Shown piece after piece: positions 48,014-57,405 of a stretch of DNA of 64,000 bases. How positions within the stretch are numbered: the first letter of the stretch is position 1; each line of letters opens with the position of its first letter. The stretch is from G965279355 sp965279355 (GTDB taxonomy: Bacteria; Pseudomonadota; Alphaproteobacteria; CACIAM-22H2): positions 1,240,001-1,304,000 of the forward strand of contig OZ257155.1 of NCBI GenBank assembly GCA_965279355.1, in the 5' to 3' direction. The notes under the pieces were generated by a model. The model did no database searches and had not been told where the DNA came from. It saw only the letters and a list, made by a program, of their open reading frames with translations. Both the position numbers and the translations under genes were made by a program.

Positions 48014-49996
48014 ATGGCCCGCGACCTTTTCAGTTCCGCGCGCAAGGACAACAGCTACACCGCAAAGGACATCGAGGTCCTGGAGGGGCTTGAGCCTGTC
48101 CGGCGGCGCCCCGGCATGTATATCGGCGGCACCGACGAACGCGCCCTCCACCACCTGGTTGCCGAGGCCCTCGACAACGCGATGGACGAGGCGGTCGCCG
48201 GCCACGCCGACTGGATCGAGGTTGAACTGGAGGGTAGCGGGCACATTAACATCCGCGACAACGGCCGCGGCATCCCGATCGACCCGCATCCCAAGTTCAA
48301 GAACAAATCCGCCCTCGAAGTCATCCTGACCACCCTGCACTCGGGCGGCAAATTCGATGGCAAGGCTTACGAGACCTCAGGCGGTCTGCACGGCGTTGGC
48401 ATCTCGGTCGTGAACGCCCTCTCCGATGATCTCGTCGTCGAAGTCGCGCGCGACAAGAAGCTGTGGACGCAGACCTATAGCCGCGGCAAGCCGAAGGGCC
48501 CGCTGAAGTCTGCCGGTGCCGTCAGCAACCGCCGCGGCACCAGCGTGCGCTTCCATCCCGATGCCGAGATCTTCGGGAAGTCTCTGCACTTCAAGCCGCA
48601 GACGATCTATCGCATGTGCCGCGCCAAGGCGTTCCTCTTCAAGGGCGTCGAAATCCGCTGGAGTTGCGACAAGTCGATGGTGAAGCCCGACGAGGAGACA
48701 CCGCAGTCGGCGGTACTCCACTTCGCAGGCGGCCTGACCGACGCGCTCAATGAAATCATCGGCAAGCGCCCGACCTACACAACGCAGCCTTTCGCCGGCG
48801 AAGCCGCGCTTCCCGACAAGGTCGGCCGCCTCGAATGGGCGATCGCCTGGCCCGGCGACAGCGAAGGTGAATCGCATTCTTATGTGAATACGGTGCCGAC
48901 GCCTCAAGGCGGCAGCCATGAGCTCGGCCTGCGCGGCGCGCTGTCGCGCTCGCTGCGCGCCTATGGCGAACGCGCCAGCAACCGCCGCGCCACGCAGATC
49001 ACGGCGGAAGACGTTGCCGACGGCTCGGTTGTACTGCTGTCGCTGTTCATTCGCGATCCGCAGTTCCAGGGCCAGACCAAGGATCGCCTTGGCATGCCCG
49101 AAGCGCAGCGCATCGTCGAAGGCGTCATCAAGGACCATTTCGATCACTGGCTCTCCGACGACTCAGCCTCCGCCAAACAGCTCCTAGAACACGTCATCGA
49201 GCGCGCGGAAGACCGGCTGCGCCGGCGTCAGGACAAGGACCTCGCCCGAAAATCGGCGACGCGCCGTCTGCGCCTGCCCGGCAAGCTGGCCGACTGCTCC
49301 CGTAATTCACCGGAAGGCACAGAAGTGTTTCTGGTCGAAGGCGATTCCGCCGGCGGCTCCGCCAAGCAGGCACGCTCGCGCGAGACACAGGCGATCCTTC
49401 CCTTGCGCGGCAAAATCCTCAACGTCGCCAGCGCGTCGGTCGACAAGCTGCGCGGCAACCAGGAACTCGCCGATATCGTGCAGGCGCTCGGCTGCGGCAC
49501 CGGCGAAAACTTCGATGAATCCAAGCTGCGCTACGAGCGCGTGGTCATCATGACCGACGCTGATGTCGACGGCGCGCATATCGCCTCGCTGCTGATGACG
49601 TTCTTCTATCGCGAGATGCCCAGGCTCATTGACACTGGCCATCTGTTCCTCGCGATGCCGCCGCTCTACCGCCTTGCCGCCGGCAACCAGGTCGTCTATG
49701 CGCGCGACGACAAGCACAAGGACGAGTTGATGGCGACCACCTTCAAGAACAAGGGCAAGGTCGAGATCAGCCGTTTCAAGGGCCTGGGTGAAATGCCGCC
49801 ATCGCAGCTCAAGGAAACGACGATGGATCCGGCGAAGCGCGTGCTGCTGCGGGTCGAGGTGGCCGACGGCAAGGACGATGCGAAGGAAATCAAGCGTACC
49901 GCGAAACTGGTCGAGAGCCTGATGGGCCGCAAGCCGGAGCTACGCCTTGCCTTCATTCAGGAAAACGCCAAGTTCGTCCGGGACCTCGACGTCTGA
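48014..49996 (+). CDS. parE: DNA topoisomerase IV subunit B
   Basis: A 660-residue type IIA topoisomerase B subunit; the ATG at 48014 has AGAAGA before it, while a TTG four codons earlier is possible. EGLEPVRRRPGMYIGGTDERALHHLVAEALDNAMDEA, IRDNGRGIPID and GLHGVGISVVNALS form the GHKL ATPase site; EGDSAGGSAKQAR and DADVDGAHI form the Toprim domain. Length, the ALHHLVAEALDNAMDEA opening and the lack of the GyrB insert favour ParE over GyrB. It decatenates daughter chromosomes with ParC, which is not in this window. Confidence 0.92.
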   Translation: MARDLFSSARKDNSYTAKDIEVLEGLEPVRRRPGMYIGGTDERALHHLVAEALDNAMDEAVAGHADWIEVELEGSGHINIRDNGRGIPIDPHPKFKNKSALEVILTTLHSGGKFDGKAYETSGGLHGVGISVVNALSDDLVVEVARDKKLWTQTYSRGKPKGPLKSAGAVSNRRGTSVRFHPDAEIFGKSLHFKPQTIYRMCRAKAFLFKGVEIRWSCDKSMVKPDEETPQSAVLHFAGGLTDALNEIIGKRPTYTTQPFAGEAALPDKVGRLEWAIAWPGDSEGESHSYVNTVPTPQGGSHELGLRGALSRSLRAYGERASNRRATQITAEDVADGSVVLLSLFIRDPQFQGQTKDRLGMPEAQRIVEGVIKDHFDHWLSDDSASAKQLLEHVIERAEDRLRRRQDKDLARKSATRRLRLPGKLADCSRNSPEGTEVFLVEGDSAGGSAKQARSRETQAILPLRGKILNVASASVDKLRGNQELADIVQALGCGTGENFDESKLRYERVVIMTDADVDGAHIASLLMTFFYREMPRLIDTGHLFLAMPPLYRLAAGNQVVYARDDKHKDELMATTFKNKGKVEISRFKGLGEMPPSQLKETTMDPAKRVLLRVEVADGKDDAKEIKRTAKLVESLMGRKPELRLAFIQENAKFVRDLDV

Positions 49997-50025
49997 CCAG
50001 CCGGTTCCGCTCGCGCTTGCGAGAC

Positions 50026-50085
50026 CGGCCGACAAGCCTGTATTTCTTGAGAAATGATCTCGTCGGCCGCTGAAATAAGCGGCCG
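50026..50085 (+). repeat. Competing hairpins in the parE-lipoprotein gap
   Basis: CGGCCGCT (50064-50071) pairs perfectly with AGCGGCCG (50078-50085), loop GAAATA. The segment GTCGGCCG (50062-50069) can instead pair with CGGCCGAC (50026-50033). The two stems exclude each other. It lies in the leader region before the lipoprotein pair; there is no T-run after it. Confidence 0.5.
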
Positions 50086-50117
50086 GCCGAGGTGTTTATC
50101 TATTGGGAGCATCGCCT

Positions 50118-50696
50118 ATGCCTGCACGCATCGTCAGCCGCTGCCTTTCCCTGGCGGTCATCGCAGCCAGCCTGGCCCTCGCCGCCTGCGATGGACCACG
50201 AGTCTACAAAAGCTCTTATGCCGGCCACGCCAGCGCCCCCTTTATCGACAGTCTGGTGGCTCAAGGCACCAATGCCACGATCATCCGCAACAATCCGTTT
50301 CCGAACGATCCCGATAACGCGGCCGTCTTTCGCGCGATCAAGGCCACCTATGCCGGCGGGCGTTACAAATTCGTGCTGGGTCAGCCGGCCAGCGACTGGA
50401 ACGGCTACACGATGGTTGTGACGTTCGGCGACAACATCCTCGGCAGCACCGACAGCTGCAAAAACCCGAACCCGCCACTGCGGCCAGGCTCTGCCGACCG
50501 CATCTCGGTCATTATCGAGTACTGCATCGGCCCGGCGCTCATCACACAGGTGCGCGGCAACAGAGCCACCGTTTCCGGTCCGCAGGATCCGCTGTTCGGG
50601 CGGCTGCTGGACGATATGGTGGCCGATCTCTTCAATCCGCGCCTCAGCAACAAGTCAGAGCCGAGCACTGACGGCCCCGCCTGCGCACCTTGTTGA
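50118..50696 (+). CDS. Putative lipoprotein, paralogue 1
   Basis: A 192-residue lipoprotein: signal segment with lipobox LALAAC (Cys24), start chosen at 50118 because GGGAG lies 8 bases upstream. The mature part has two conserved cysteines (TDSCKNP and IEYCIGP) likely forming a disulfide, and a C-terminal GPQDPLFGRLLDDMVADLF block. These features recur in the next gene, so the two are tandem paralogues of a family I do not recognise. The last residues CAPC add another cysteine pair. Outer-membrane anchoring is likely; function unknown. Confidence 0.8.
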   Translation: MPARIVSRCLSLAVIAASLALAACDGPRVYKSSYAGHASAPFIDSLVAQGTNATIIRNNPFPNDPDNAAVFRAIKATYAGGRYKFVLGQPASDWNGYTMVVTFGDNILGSTDSCKNPNPPLRPGSADRISVIIEYCIGPALITQVRGNRATVSGPQDPLFGRLLDDMVADLFNPRLSNKSEPSTDGPACAPC

Positions 50697-51247
50697 TGAT
50701 GGCACGCCGAACCTACGCTCTCGGCCGCCTTTGCACCGTTCTTGCGAGCGGTGCAGCCCTGACGGCCTGTGCTGGCGGCGCAGTTCGCAATCAGGTCTAC
50801 GTCCAGAATCTGCAAACGCATTTAAGCGCGGCGGCGGGCTATCCGATGCCGGTGATCATCCGGGACGAACCCTTTGTGGACGATCAGGGCGGCGCGCAGG
50901 TCATTGCCGCGATGAACAAAGGTCAGGGTGGCGTCGTGCCGCCGCAGAATTTTGCGGCGCTGCCGGCAGGCCAGAGTTATCGCGTCGTGCTGACGTTCAA
51001 TGGCGAGCCGCCCGGTGGCAATTCCTGTGCGACATCGACGCCTTTGCCACGAACTTCAAGCGCTGACCGGACCACCATTCACGCCGCGTTCTGCCTCGGC
51101 ACAAAGCCATTGAGCGAAGTCACGGCGACAAGCGGCCCGATCGCGTCGCCGCAAGATCCTCAATTCGCACGCCTGATGACCGACGTTCTGTCGAGCCTTT
51201 TTCCCGCCAACCACCCGATGTTCAAAGAGTCCTGGGAAAACATTTGA
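50696..51247 (+). CDS. Putative lipoprotein, paralogue 2
   Basis: A 183-residue lipoprotein whose ATG overlaps the stop of its paralogue (TGATG). Lipobox ALTAC (Cys25). Shared with the previous protein: an IIRDEPF/IIRNNPF block near the start, SSADRTTIHAAFCLG versus GSADRISVIIEYCIG, and SPQDPQFARLMTDVLSSLFP versus GPQDPLFGRLLDDMVADLFN. The sequence between the blocks differs markedly, so the duplication is old. Coupled translation suggests the two act together in the envelope. It converges with a hydrolase gene 6 bases away. Confidence 0.8.
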   Translation: MMARRTYALGRLCTVLASGAALTACAGGAVRNQVYVQNLQTHLSAAAGYPMPVIIRDEPFVDDQGGAQVIAAMNKGQGGVVPPQNFAALPAGQSYRVVLTFNGEPPGGNSCATSTPLPRTSSADRTTIHAAFCLGTKPLSEVTATSGPIASPQDPQFARLMTDVLSSLFPANHPMFKESWENI

Positions 51248-51253
51248 TCGCCC

Positions 51254-51958
51254 TTAGTCGGCGGTCAGCCACTGGCGCAGTTCGCGACTGACGATCTCCG
51301 GCCTCTCGATTGGCGGCAGATGGCCGCACCGCTCCACAATCACCAGCCGCGCGTTGGGAATATCGGCCGCCATCTCGCGATGAAGCTTCGGCGGCGTCGC
51401 CTGATCGTCCTGGCCGCAGAGAACCAGGGTCGGACAGGAAATTCGCGACAGGCCGGGCCGGCTGTCCGGCCGGTTGATGATCGCGGTCTGCTGCCGCACA
51501 TACGCCTCGCGGCCGACCCGTTCGGTCATCGACATCACGGTCTCGGCGATCGTGGGGTCCCGAGCATGATCGGGATGAACCCAGCGCGACAGCAACCGCG
51601 GCGTCACGCCCTTAAAGTCGCCCAGCCGGGCCAGATCGATGAGATCCGCCCTCGCCTGCATGCGTTCCTCACTGTCGGGCCGCGCCGAGGTATCCAGAAG
51701 GGCGAGCCGCATCACCCGGTCCGGGGCCTGGCGCATGATCTCGAAGGCCACATACCCGCCCATGGAGAGCCCGGCGAGCGCGAAAAGCGGCGGGGCTTCC
51801 GCCAGAACCCCCTCGGCAAGCGCGGCAATGGACTCCGACTGGGTCAGGTCAGACACGACCGGGGCCGCGATGTCGGAAAGGCCCCGAATCTGTGCCTCCC
51901 ACAGCGCCCGGTCGCAGAGAAGACCAGGCAGCAGCACCAACGGCATCCGCTCAGCCAT
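51254..51958 (-). CDS. Alpha/beta-fold hydrolase
   Basis: A 234-residue alpha/beta hydrolase. PLVLLPGLLCDRALWEAQ is the oxyanion strand and loop, FALAGLSMGGYVAFEIMRQAP the nucleophile elbow (GLSMGG), LVLCGQDDQATPPKLHREMA the acid and VERCGHLPPIERPEIVSREL the histidine. It lacks a signal peptide. Related sequences are annotated as esterases or lactonases; the substrate is not predictable. The upstream region on this strand is shared with the DEAD-box helicase promoter region. Confidence 0.87.
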   Translation of the reverse strand: MAERMPLVLLPGLLCDRALWEAQIRGLSDIAAPVVSDLTQSESIAALAEGVLAEAPPLFALAGLSMGGYVAFEIMRQAPDRVMRLALLDTSARPDSEERMQARADLIDLARLGDFKGVTPRLLSRWVHPDHARDPTIAETVMSMTERVGREAYVRQQTAIINRPDSRPGLSRISCPTLVLCGQDDQATPPKLHREMAADIPNARLVIVERCGHLPPIERPEIVSRELRQWLTAD

Positions 51959-52015
51959 GGAATGCCCTTCCTACCCGGTGCGCTAGGGAAGAATGCGTAA
52001 AACCCCTCGATTTCA

Positions 52016-52044
52016 TTGACTTTTAACCGGTTGGACCCTATATA
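52016..52044 (+). promoter_or_regulatory. Sigma-70-type promoter of the DEAD-box helicase gene
   Basis: TTGACT (52016-52021) and TATATA (52039-52044) have an ideal 17-base spacer. Transcription from about 52051 gives a leader of about 128 bases before the helicase ATG. Long leaders are common for cold-shock-responsive DEAD-box genes. Confidence 0.7.
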
Positions 52045-52178
52045 TCGCAGTGTGAAACGTTCCGGATGCCCTATTGGCTGGCACCGGACCCCTAAAAACG
52101 CCCGACCCCGCGACCGTAGAACAACCGTGTTCCGGCCGCCGCCATGGGCGCCAAGTTATCCATGAAAAGCAAGGAATT

Positions 52179-53822
<1,644 letters not shown>

Positions 53823-53828
53823 GCAGCG

Positions 53829-54068
53829 ATGAAGGCCATCTTCATCATGGTCAAGTGCGAGCTTGGCAAAGCATATGACGTCGCCGACAACGCGGTGCAG
53901 AACATCGAACAGGTCTCCGAGGTCTACTCGACCTCGGGCCAGTACGATCTTCTGATGAAGTGCTACCTGACCGAGGACCAGGACATCGGTCATTTTGTGA
54001 TGGGGGTACAGAAAATCCCCGGCGTGAAGGACACCTTCACGATGATCACCTTCAAGGCCTTCTCCTGA
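53829..54068 (+). CDS. Stand-alone AsnC/Lrp-type ligand-binding domain
   Basis: A 79-residue protein comprising only the RAM domain of AsnC/Lrp regulators (MKAIFIMVKCELGKAYDVADNAVQNIEQVSEVYSTSGQYDLLMKCYL...). The DNA-binding domain is absent. Such stand-alone domains bind small effectors, form ring-shaped oligomers and can modulate full-length Lrp proteins or act alone. It starts 6 bases after the helicase stop and is probably in its operon. Confidence 0.9.
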   Translation: MKAIFIMVKCELGKAYDVADNAVQNIEQVSEVYSTSGQYDLLMKCYLTEDQDIGHFVMGVQKIPGVKDTFTMITFKAFS

Positions 54069-54097
54069 TCGCGCCGGTTTCCCAGAATCGTTCAATT

Positions 54098-54259
54098 GTG
54101 AGCGAACTGTGCGAACTGTGCGGTTCGGAATTCGGCTGCGATCCCGCCGGCGACTGCTGGTGCAAGCACGAAAGCCTCCGCCTCCCGGTGCCCGCCAACA
54201 GCGCCGCACGATGCCTCTGCCCGGATTGCTTGCGGAAGGCAACCACCCCCAAAAGCTGA
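54098..54259 (+). CDS. Cysteine-rich CWC family small protein
   Basis: A 53-residue protein beginning at GTG 54098 (start uncertain; no clear ribosome-binding sequence). It contains SELCELCGSEFGCDPAGDCWCKHE and CLCPDCL: eight cysteines in paired CxxC, CxC and CxxC arrangements, the pattern of the Cysteine-rich CWC family. Zinc binding is very likely, a specific role unknown. It follows the AsnC-type gene by 29 bases. Confidence 0.75.
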   Translation: MSELCELCGSEFGCDPAGDCWCKHESLRLPVPANSAARCLCPDCLRKATTPKS

Positions 54260-54321
54260 TACGAAGTCCTTTCGGCAATGCCCGGCCGCGACTAAGCTGG
54301 GTCTCCGGGAGGACACGTATA

Positions 54322-55296
54322 ATGAATAAGCGCTTCTGGCTGCTGACCGCAGCCGCAATGACCGTAGCCGCATGGACCACGCCAACGCTGGCGCAGGACT
54401 GGCCGACCCGGCCGGTCCGGATCATCGCGCCCTTCGCGCCCGGCGGCAGCGCCGACACGCTGGGCCGTGTCGTGGCGCAGAAACTCTCCGAAACGCTGGG
54501 CCAGCAGGTCGTGGTCGAGAACAAGCCAGGTGCCGGCGGCGCCGTCGGCTCCGATCTCGTCGCCAAGGCTTCGCCTGACGGCTACCTGCTGCTTGTCTCC
54601 GGCATCGGCTCGCATGTCGTCGCCCCCGCCCTCAATCCGGCGTTGTCCTACGACCCGATGAAGGATTTCACTCACATCGCGCTGTTCGGTGGCCCCCCAA
54701 CCGTGCTGGTCGTCAGCAAGGCGTCCGGCGCCACCAACCTTGCTCAGTTCACCGCGATCCTGAAGGCCAAACCGGGCCAACTCGGTTACGGCTCTCCGGG
54801 CGTCGGCACGCATGCACACCTGATCGCCGAGCTGTTCCAGATGCGCACCGGCACCAAGATGAACCATGCGCCCTATCGCGGCGCGGGTCAGGCGATCGTC
54901 GACCTGATGAGCGGACAGATCCCCGCTGCGTCGATGACGCTGTCGTCCGCCGCGGAGCAGATCAAGAGCGGCAGCGTGCTTGGTATCGCGCTCACCTCCG
55001 CCAAGCGCCTGCCGGATTTCGCCGACGTCCCAACCTATTCGGAACTGGGCTATCCCGAGCTCGTGGCGACGACCTGGTTTTCGCTGTCCGGCCCGGCCGG
55101 CATACCGGCCAACATCGTGAACAAGCTCAACTCTGAAGTGCTCAAGGCCCTGCAGCAACCCGACGTGAAGCAGCGCCTCGAGCGTGATGGAAACTATCCC
55201 GAACCACTCAATGCGCAGCAGTTCACCGCGTTCATGAAAGCCGAGATCGACCGCTGGACGCCGATCGTCAAGGCATCGGGGGCGAAAGCCGACTGA
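54322..55296 (+). CDS. Bug-type (TctC) tripartite tricarboxylate binding protein, copy 1
   Basis: A 324-residue periplasmic binding protein. GGGAGGA lies 8 bases before the ATG. Signal peptide ends at TLAQD. WPTRPVRIIAPFAPGGSADTLGRVVAQKLSETLGQQVVVENKPGAGGAVGSDLV is the diagnostic Bug family start, binding carboxylates through water-mediated contacts. No TctA or TctB membrane component lies in the window, so it is an orphan receptor. Two further Bug genes follow in tandem. The ligand is unknown; Bug proteins bind dicarboxylates, aromatic acids and others. Confidence 0.93.
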   Translation: MNKRFWLLTAAAMTVAAWTTPTLAQDWPTRPVRIIAPFAPGGSADTLGRVVAQKLSETLGQQVVVENKPGAGGAVGSDLVAKASPDGYLLLVSGIGSHVVAPALNPALSYDPMKDFTHIALFGGPPTVLVVSKASGATNLAQFTAILKAKPGQLGYGSPGVGTHAHLIAELFQMRTGTKMNHAPYRGAGQAIVDLMSGQIPAASMTLSSAAEQIKSGSVLGIALTSAKRLPDFADVPTYSELGYPELVATTWFSLSGPAGIPANIVNKLNSEVLKALQQPDVKQRLERDGNYPEPLNAQQFTAFMKAEIDRWTPIVKASGAKAD

Positions 55297-55309
55297 GGGG
55301 AGACCGACA

Positions 55310-56284
55310 ATGCTGCCGCGGACCGCGATCCTTGCAACAGTTACACTGGCCCTGATCGGCGGTACAGCCGCCGCGCAGACCGCGTGGCCGAACCGTCCAG
55401 TCAAGATAGTGGTGCCCTCGCCACCCAGCGGCAGCGGCGACATGCTGGGCCGACTTGTCGCGCAGCGCTTCCAGGAAGCCTTCGGTCAGCCGTTCCAGAT
55501 CGACAACCGGCCGGGCGGCGGCAATCTGCTCGGTGCCGAGATCGTGGCTAAATCGCCACCCGACGGCTACACGCTGCTGGTTTCCGGGATCGCGTCGAAT
55601 GTCGTGGCCCCGGCCGTCAATGCGGCGGCGCTGACCTTCGATCCGATGAAGGACTTCACCCATATCGCGCTGTTCGGCGGATCGCCGGGCGTTCTCGCTG
55701 TTGCGCCGAATCTGGCCGTAAAGAACCTCGGCGAGTTCCTAGCGCTCGCGAAAGAGAAACCAGGCGCCATCAGTTACGGAACACCCGGCATCGGCACACA
55801 TTCGCATCTGGTGATGGAACTGCTGCAACAGCGGACAGGCACAAAAATGACCAACGTGCCCTATCGCGGCGCCGCACAGGCGGTCGCCGATCTGATGGGC
55901 GGACACATCCCGGCGGCATCGATGACCCTGACCTCGGCCGCAGGACAGATCAAAGCTGGCGCCGTGCGCGGCATCGCGATCACCTCGGCTCAGCGCGTGC
56001 CGGAATTCCCCGACATCCCGACCTACGCCGAACTCGGTTTCCCCGAACTGACTGCCACCACATGGTTCGCACTGTCCGGACCAGCGGGATTGCCGGCCGA
56101 TATCGTTACGCGCCTGAATGCCGAAGTCATCAAGGCGCTCCAGCAGCCGGATATCCGTCAGCGCCTCGACCGCGAAGCCATCCACGCAGAGCCGCTCAGC
56201 CCCGCCCAATTCACCGCCTTCGTGCAGGCAGAGATCAATCGCTGGACACCGATCGCCAAGGCGTCCGGCGCGAAGCCGGAGTAG
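55310..56284 (+). CDS. Bug-type (TctC) binding protein, copy 2
   Basis: A 324-residue Bug protein of equal length to copy 1 and clearly its paralogue (VSGIASNVVAPAVNAA versus VSGIGSHVVAPALNPA; MTNVPYRGAAQAVADLMGGHIPAASMTL versus MNHAPYRGAGQAIVDLMSGQIPAASMTL). Signal peptide with cut after AAAQ. It starts 13 bases after copy 1 and precedes copy 3. The pocket loop PSPPSGSGDML differs from PFAPGGSADTL of copy 1, suggesting different ligands. Confidence 0.93.
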   Translation: MLPRTAILATVTLALIGGTAAAQTAWPNRPVKIVVPSPPSGSGDMLGRLVAQRFQEAFGQPFQIDNRPGGGNLLGAEIVAKSPPDGYTLLVSGIASNVVAPAVNAAALTFDPMKDFTHIALFGGSPGVLAVAPNLAVKNLGEFLALAKEKPGAISYGTPGIGTHSHLVMELLQQRTGTKMTNVPYRGAAQAVADLMGGHIPAASMTLTSAAGQIKAGAVRGIAITSAQRVPEFPDIPTYAELGFPELTATTWFALSGPAGLPADIVTRLNAEVIKALQQPDIRQRLDREAIHAEPLSPAQFTAFVQAEINRWTPIAKASGAKPE

Positions 56285-56288
56285 CACC

Positions 56289-57266
56289 ATGACCAAAATC
56301 ACAAGACGCCAATTCACTGCCACCGCCCTTACGGCTACCGCCGCAGGCGTTATCCCGGGCACCGTTCGCGCCCAAACTTATCCAACGCAGGACATCCATT
56401 TCCTCTGCGGCTTTGCGGCGGGAAGCGGCGCCGACATCATCGTGCGTTACTTCGCGGAAAAGATGCGGCCGTACTTCAATCGCAACATCGTCGTTGACAA
56501 CAAGCCGGGCGCGCTCGGTAATCTCGCGACAGAAGCCCTTGCGCGCTCCAAACCGGACGGCCATACAATTCAGGTGGCGGGTGCGAGTTCGCTCACCGCC
56601 AATATGCATCTCTTCAAGAAACCGGCCGTCGATGTCGGCCAGACGATCCAGGTCGCGGCGACGATCAGCAGCGCCTCCATGATGCTCGCGGTCCGGCCCG
56701 ATGCGCCGTGGAAGGACATCGCGGAACTGACGGCCGCGATGAAGGCCAAGGGCGAAAAGGCTACCTACGGCTATGTCACGCCAATCGCGAAGACCATCGG
56801 CGCCATGTACAGGACGCAGGCCGGCCTGCAAGCCGTCGATGTTGCGTATCGCACCGGCGTCGATTTCATGGGCGATCTCAATAGCGGCACCATCGACTAC
56901 GCCATCGCCGACCAAATCCAGGCGATGGGACAGATGCGCGCCGGCCGTATGCGGCTTCTCGCCGTCGGATCGATCAAGCGCATGGAATCAGCGCCGGAGA
57001 TTCCGGCGTTCTCCGAATACGGCTACCCGATCAATATCCGCACCTGGTGGGGCGCCATGGTTCCTCTTGCCACCCCGCGCCCTATCGTCAACCAGCTCAA
57101 CGCGTGGTTCAGCGAAGTAGTCGCAAGTCCGGAAACCAAAGCCTTCCTGAATAATCTCGCGAGCGACCCCTGGATCAGCACGCCCGACGAAGCGCAGGCC
57201 TTCTTCCTGCAGCAGATCAAGGATTGGGGCGACTATATCCGCGTCGCCGGCATCGAACCGCAATAA
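56289..57266 (+). CDS. Bug-type (TctC) binding protein, copy 3
   Basis: A 325-residue Bug protein, more distant from the first two. It has a twin-arginine-like start (TRRQFTATALTATAAG, Arg6-Arg7) and an atypical first block DIHFLCGFAAGSGADIIVRYFAEKM, so it probably represents a different ligand group. It starts 4 bases after copy 2. The 139-base space that follows holds a hairpin at 57363-57399 and nothing else recognised. Confidence 0.9.
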   Translation: MTKITRRQFTATALTATAAGVIPGTVRAQTYPTQDIHFLCGFAAGSGADIIVRYFAEKMRPYFNRNIVVDNKPGALGNLATEALARSKPDGHTIQVAGASSLTANMHLFKKPAVDVGQTIQVAATISSASMMLAVRPDAPWKDIAELTAAMKAKGEKATYGYVTPIAKTIGAMYRTQAGLQAVDVAYRTGVDFMGDLNSGTIDYAIADQIQAMGQMRAGRMRLLAVGSIKRMESAPEIPAFSEYGYPINIRTWWGAMVPLATPRPIVNQLNAWFSEVVASPETKAFLNNLASDPWISTPDEAQAFFLQQIKDWGDYIRVAGIEPQ

Positions 57267-57362
57267 TTGATGACGCGCGGTCATAGTAATATTGCCTAAT
57301 GCGCGATTGTCGGCGCCGCTTTCACGCCACTAGCATGCCCGGAAATAAATAAGTTCGCCTCC

Positions 57363-57399
57363 GCCGCATCACCGGAGGAGGCCTTCCGGAGGATGCGGC
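57363..57399 (+). repeat. Two-part hairpin just before the LLM oxidoreductase start
   Basis: GCCGCATC (57363-57370) pairs with GATGCGGC (57392-57399) and, inside, CCGGA (57372-57376) pairs with TCCGG (57385-57389), leaving the loop GGAGGCCT. The stem ends 6 bases before the ATG at 57406, and the only Shine-Dalgarno-like sequences (GGAGG) are inside it. Translation may thus be controlled by folding. Confidence 0.5.
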
Positions 57400-57405
57400 C
57401 AGCCG

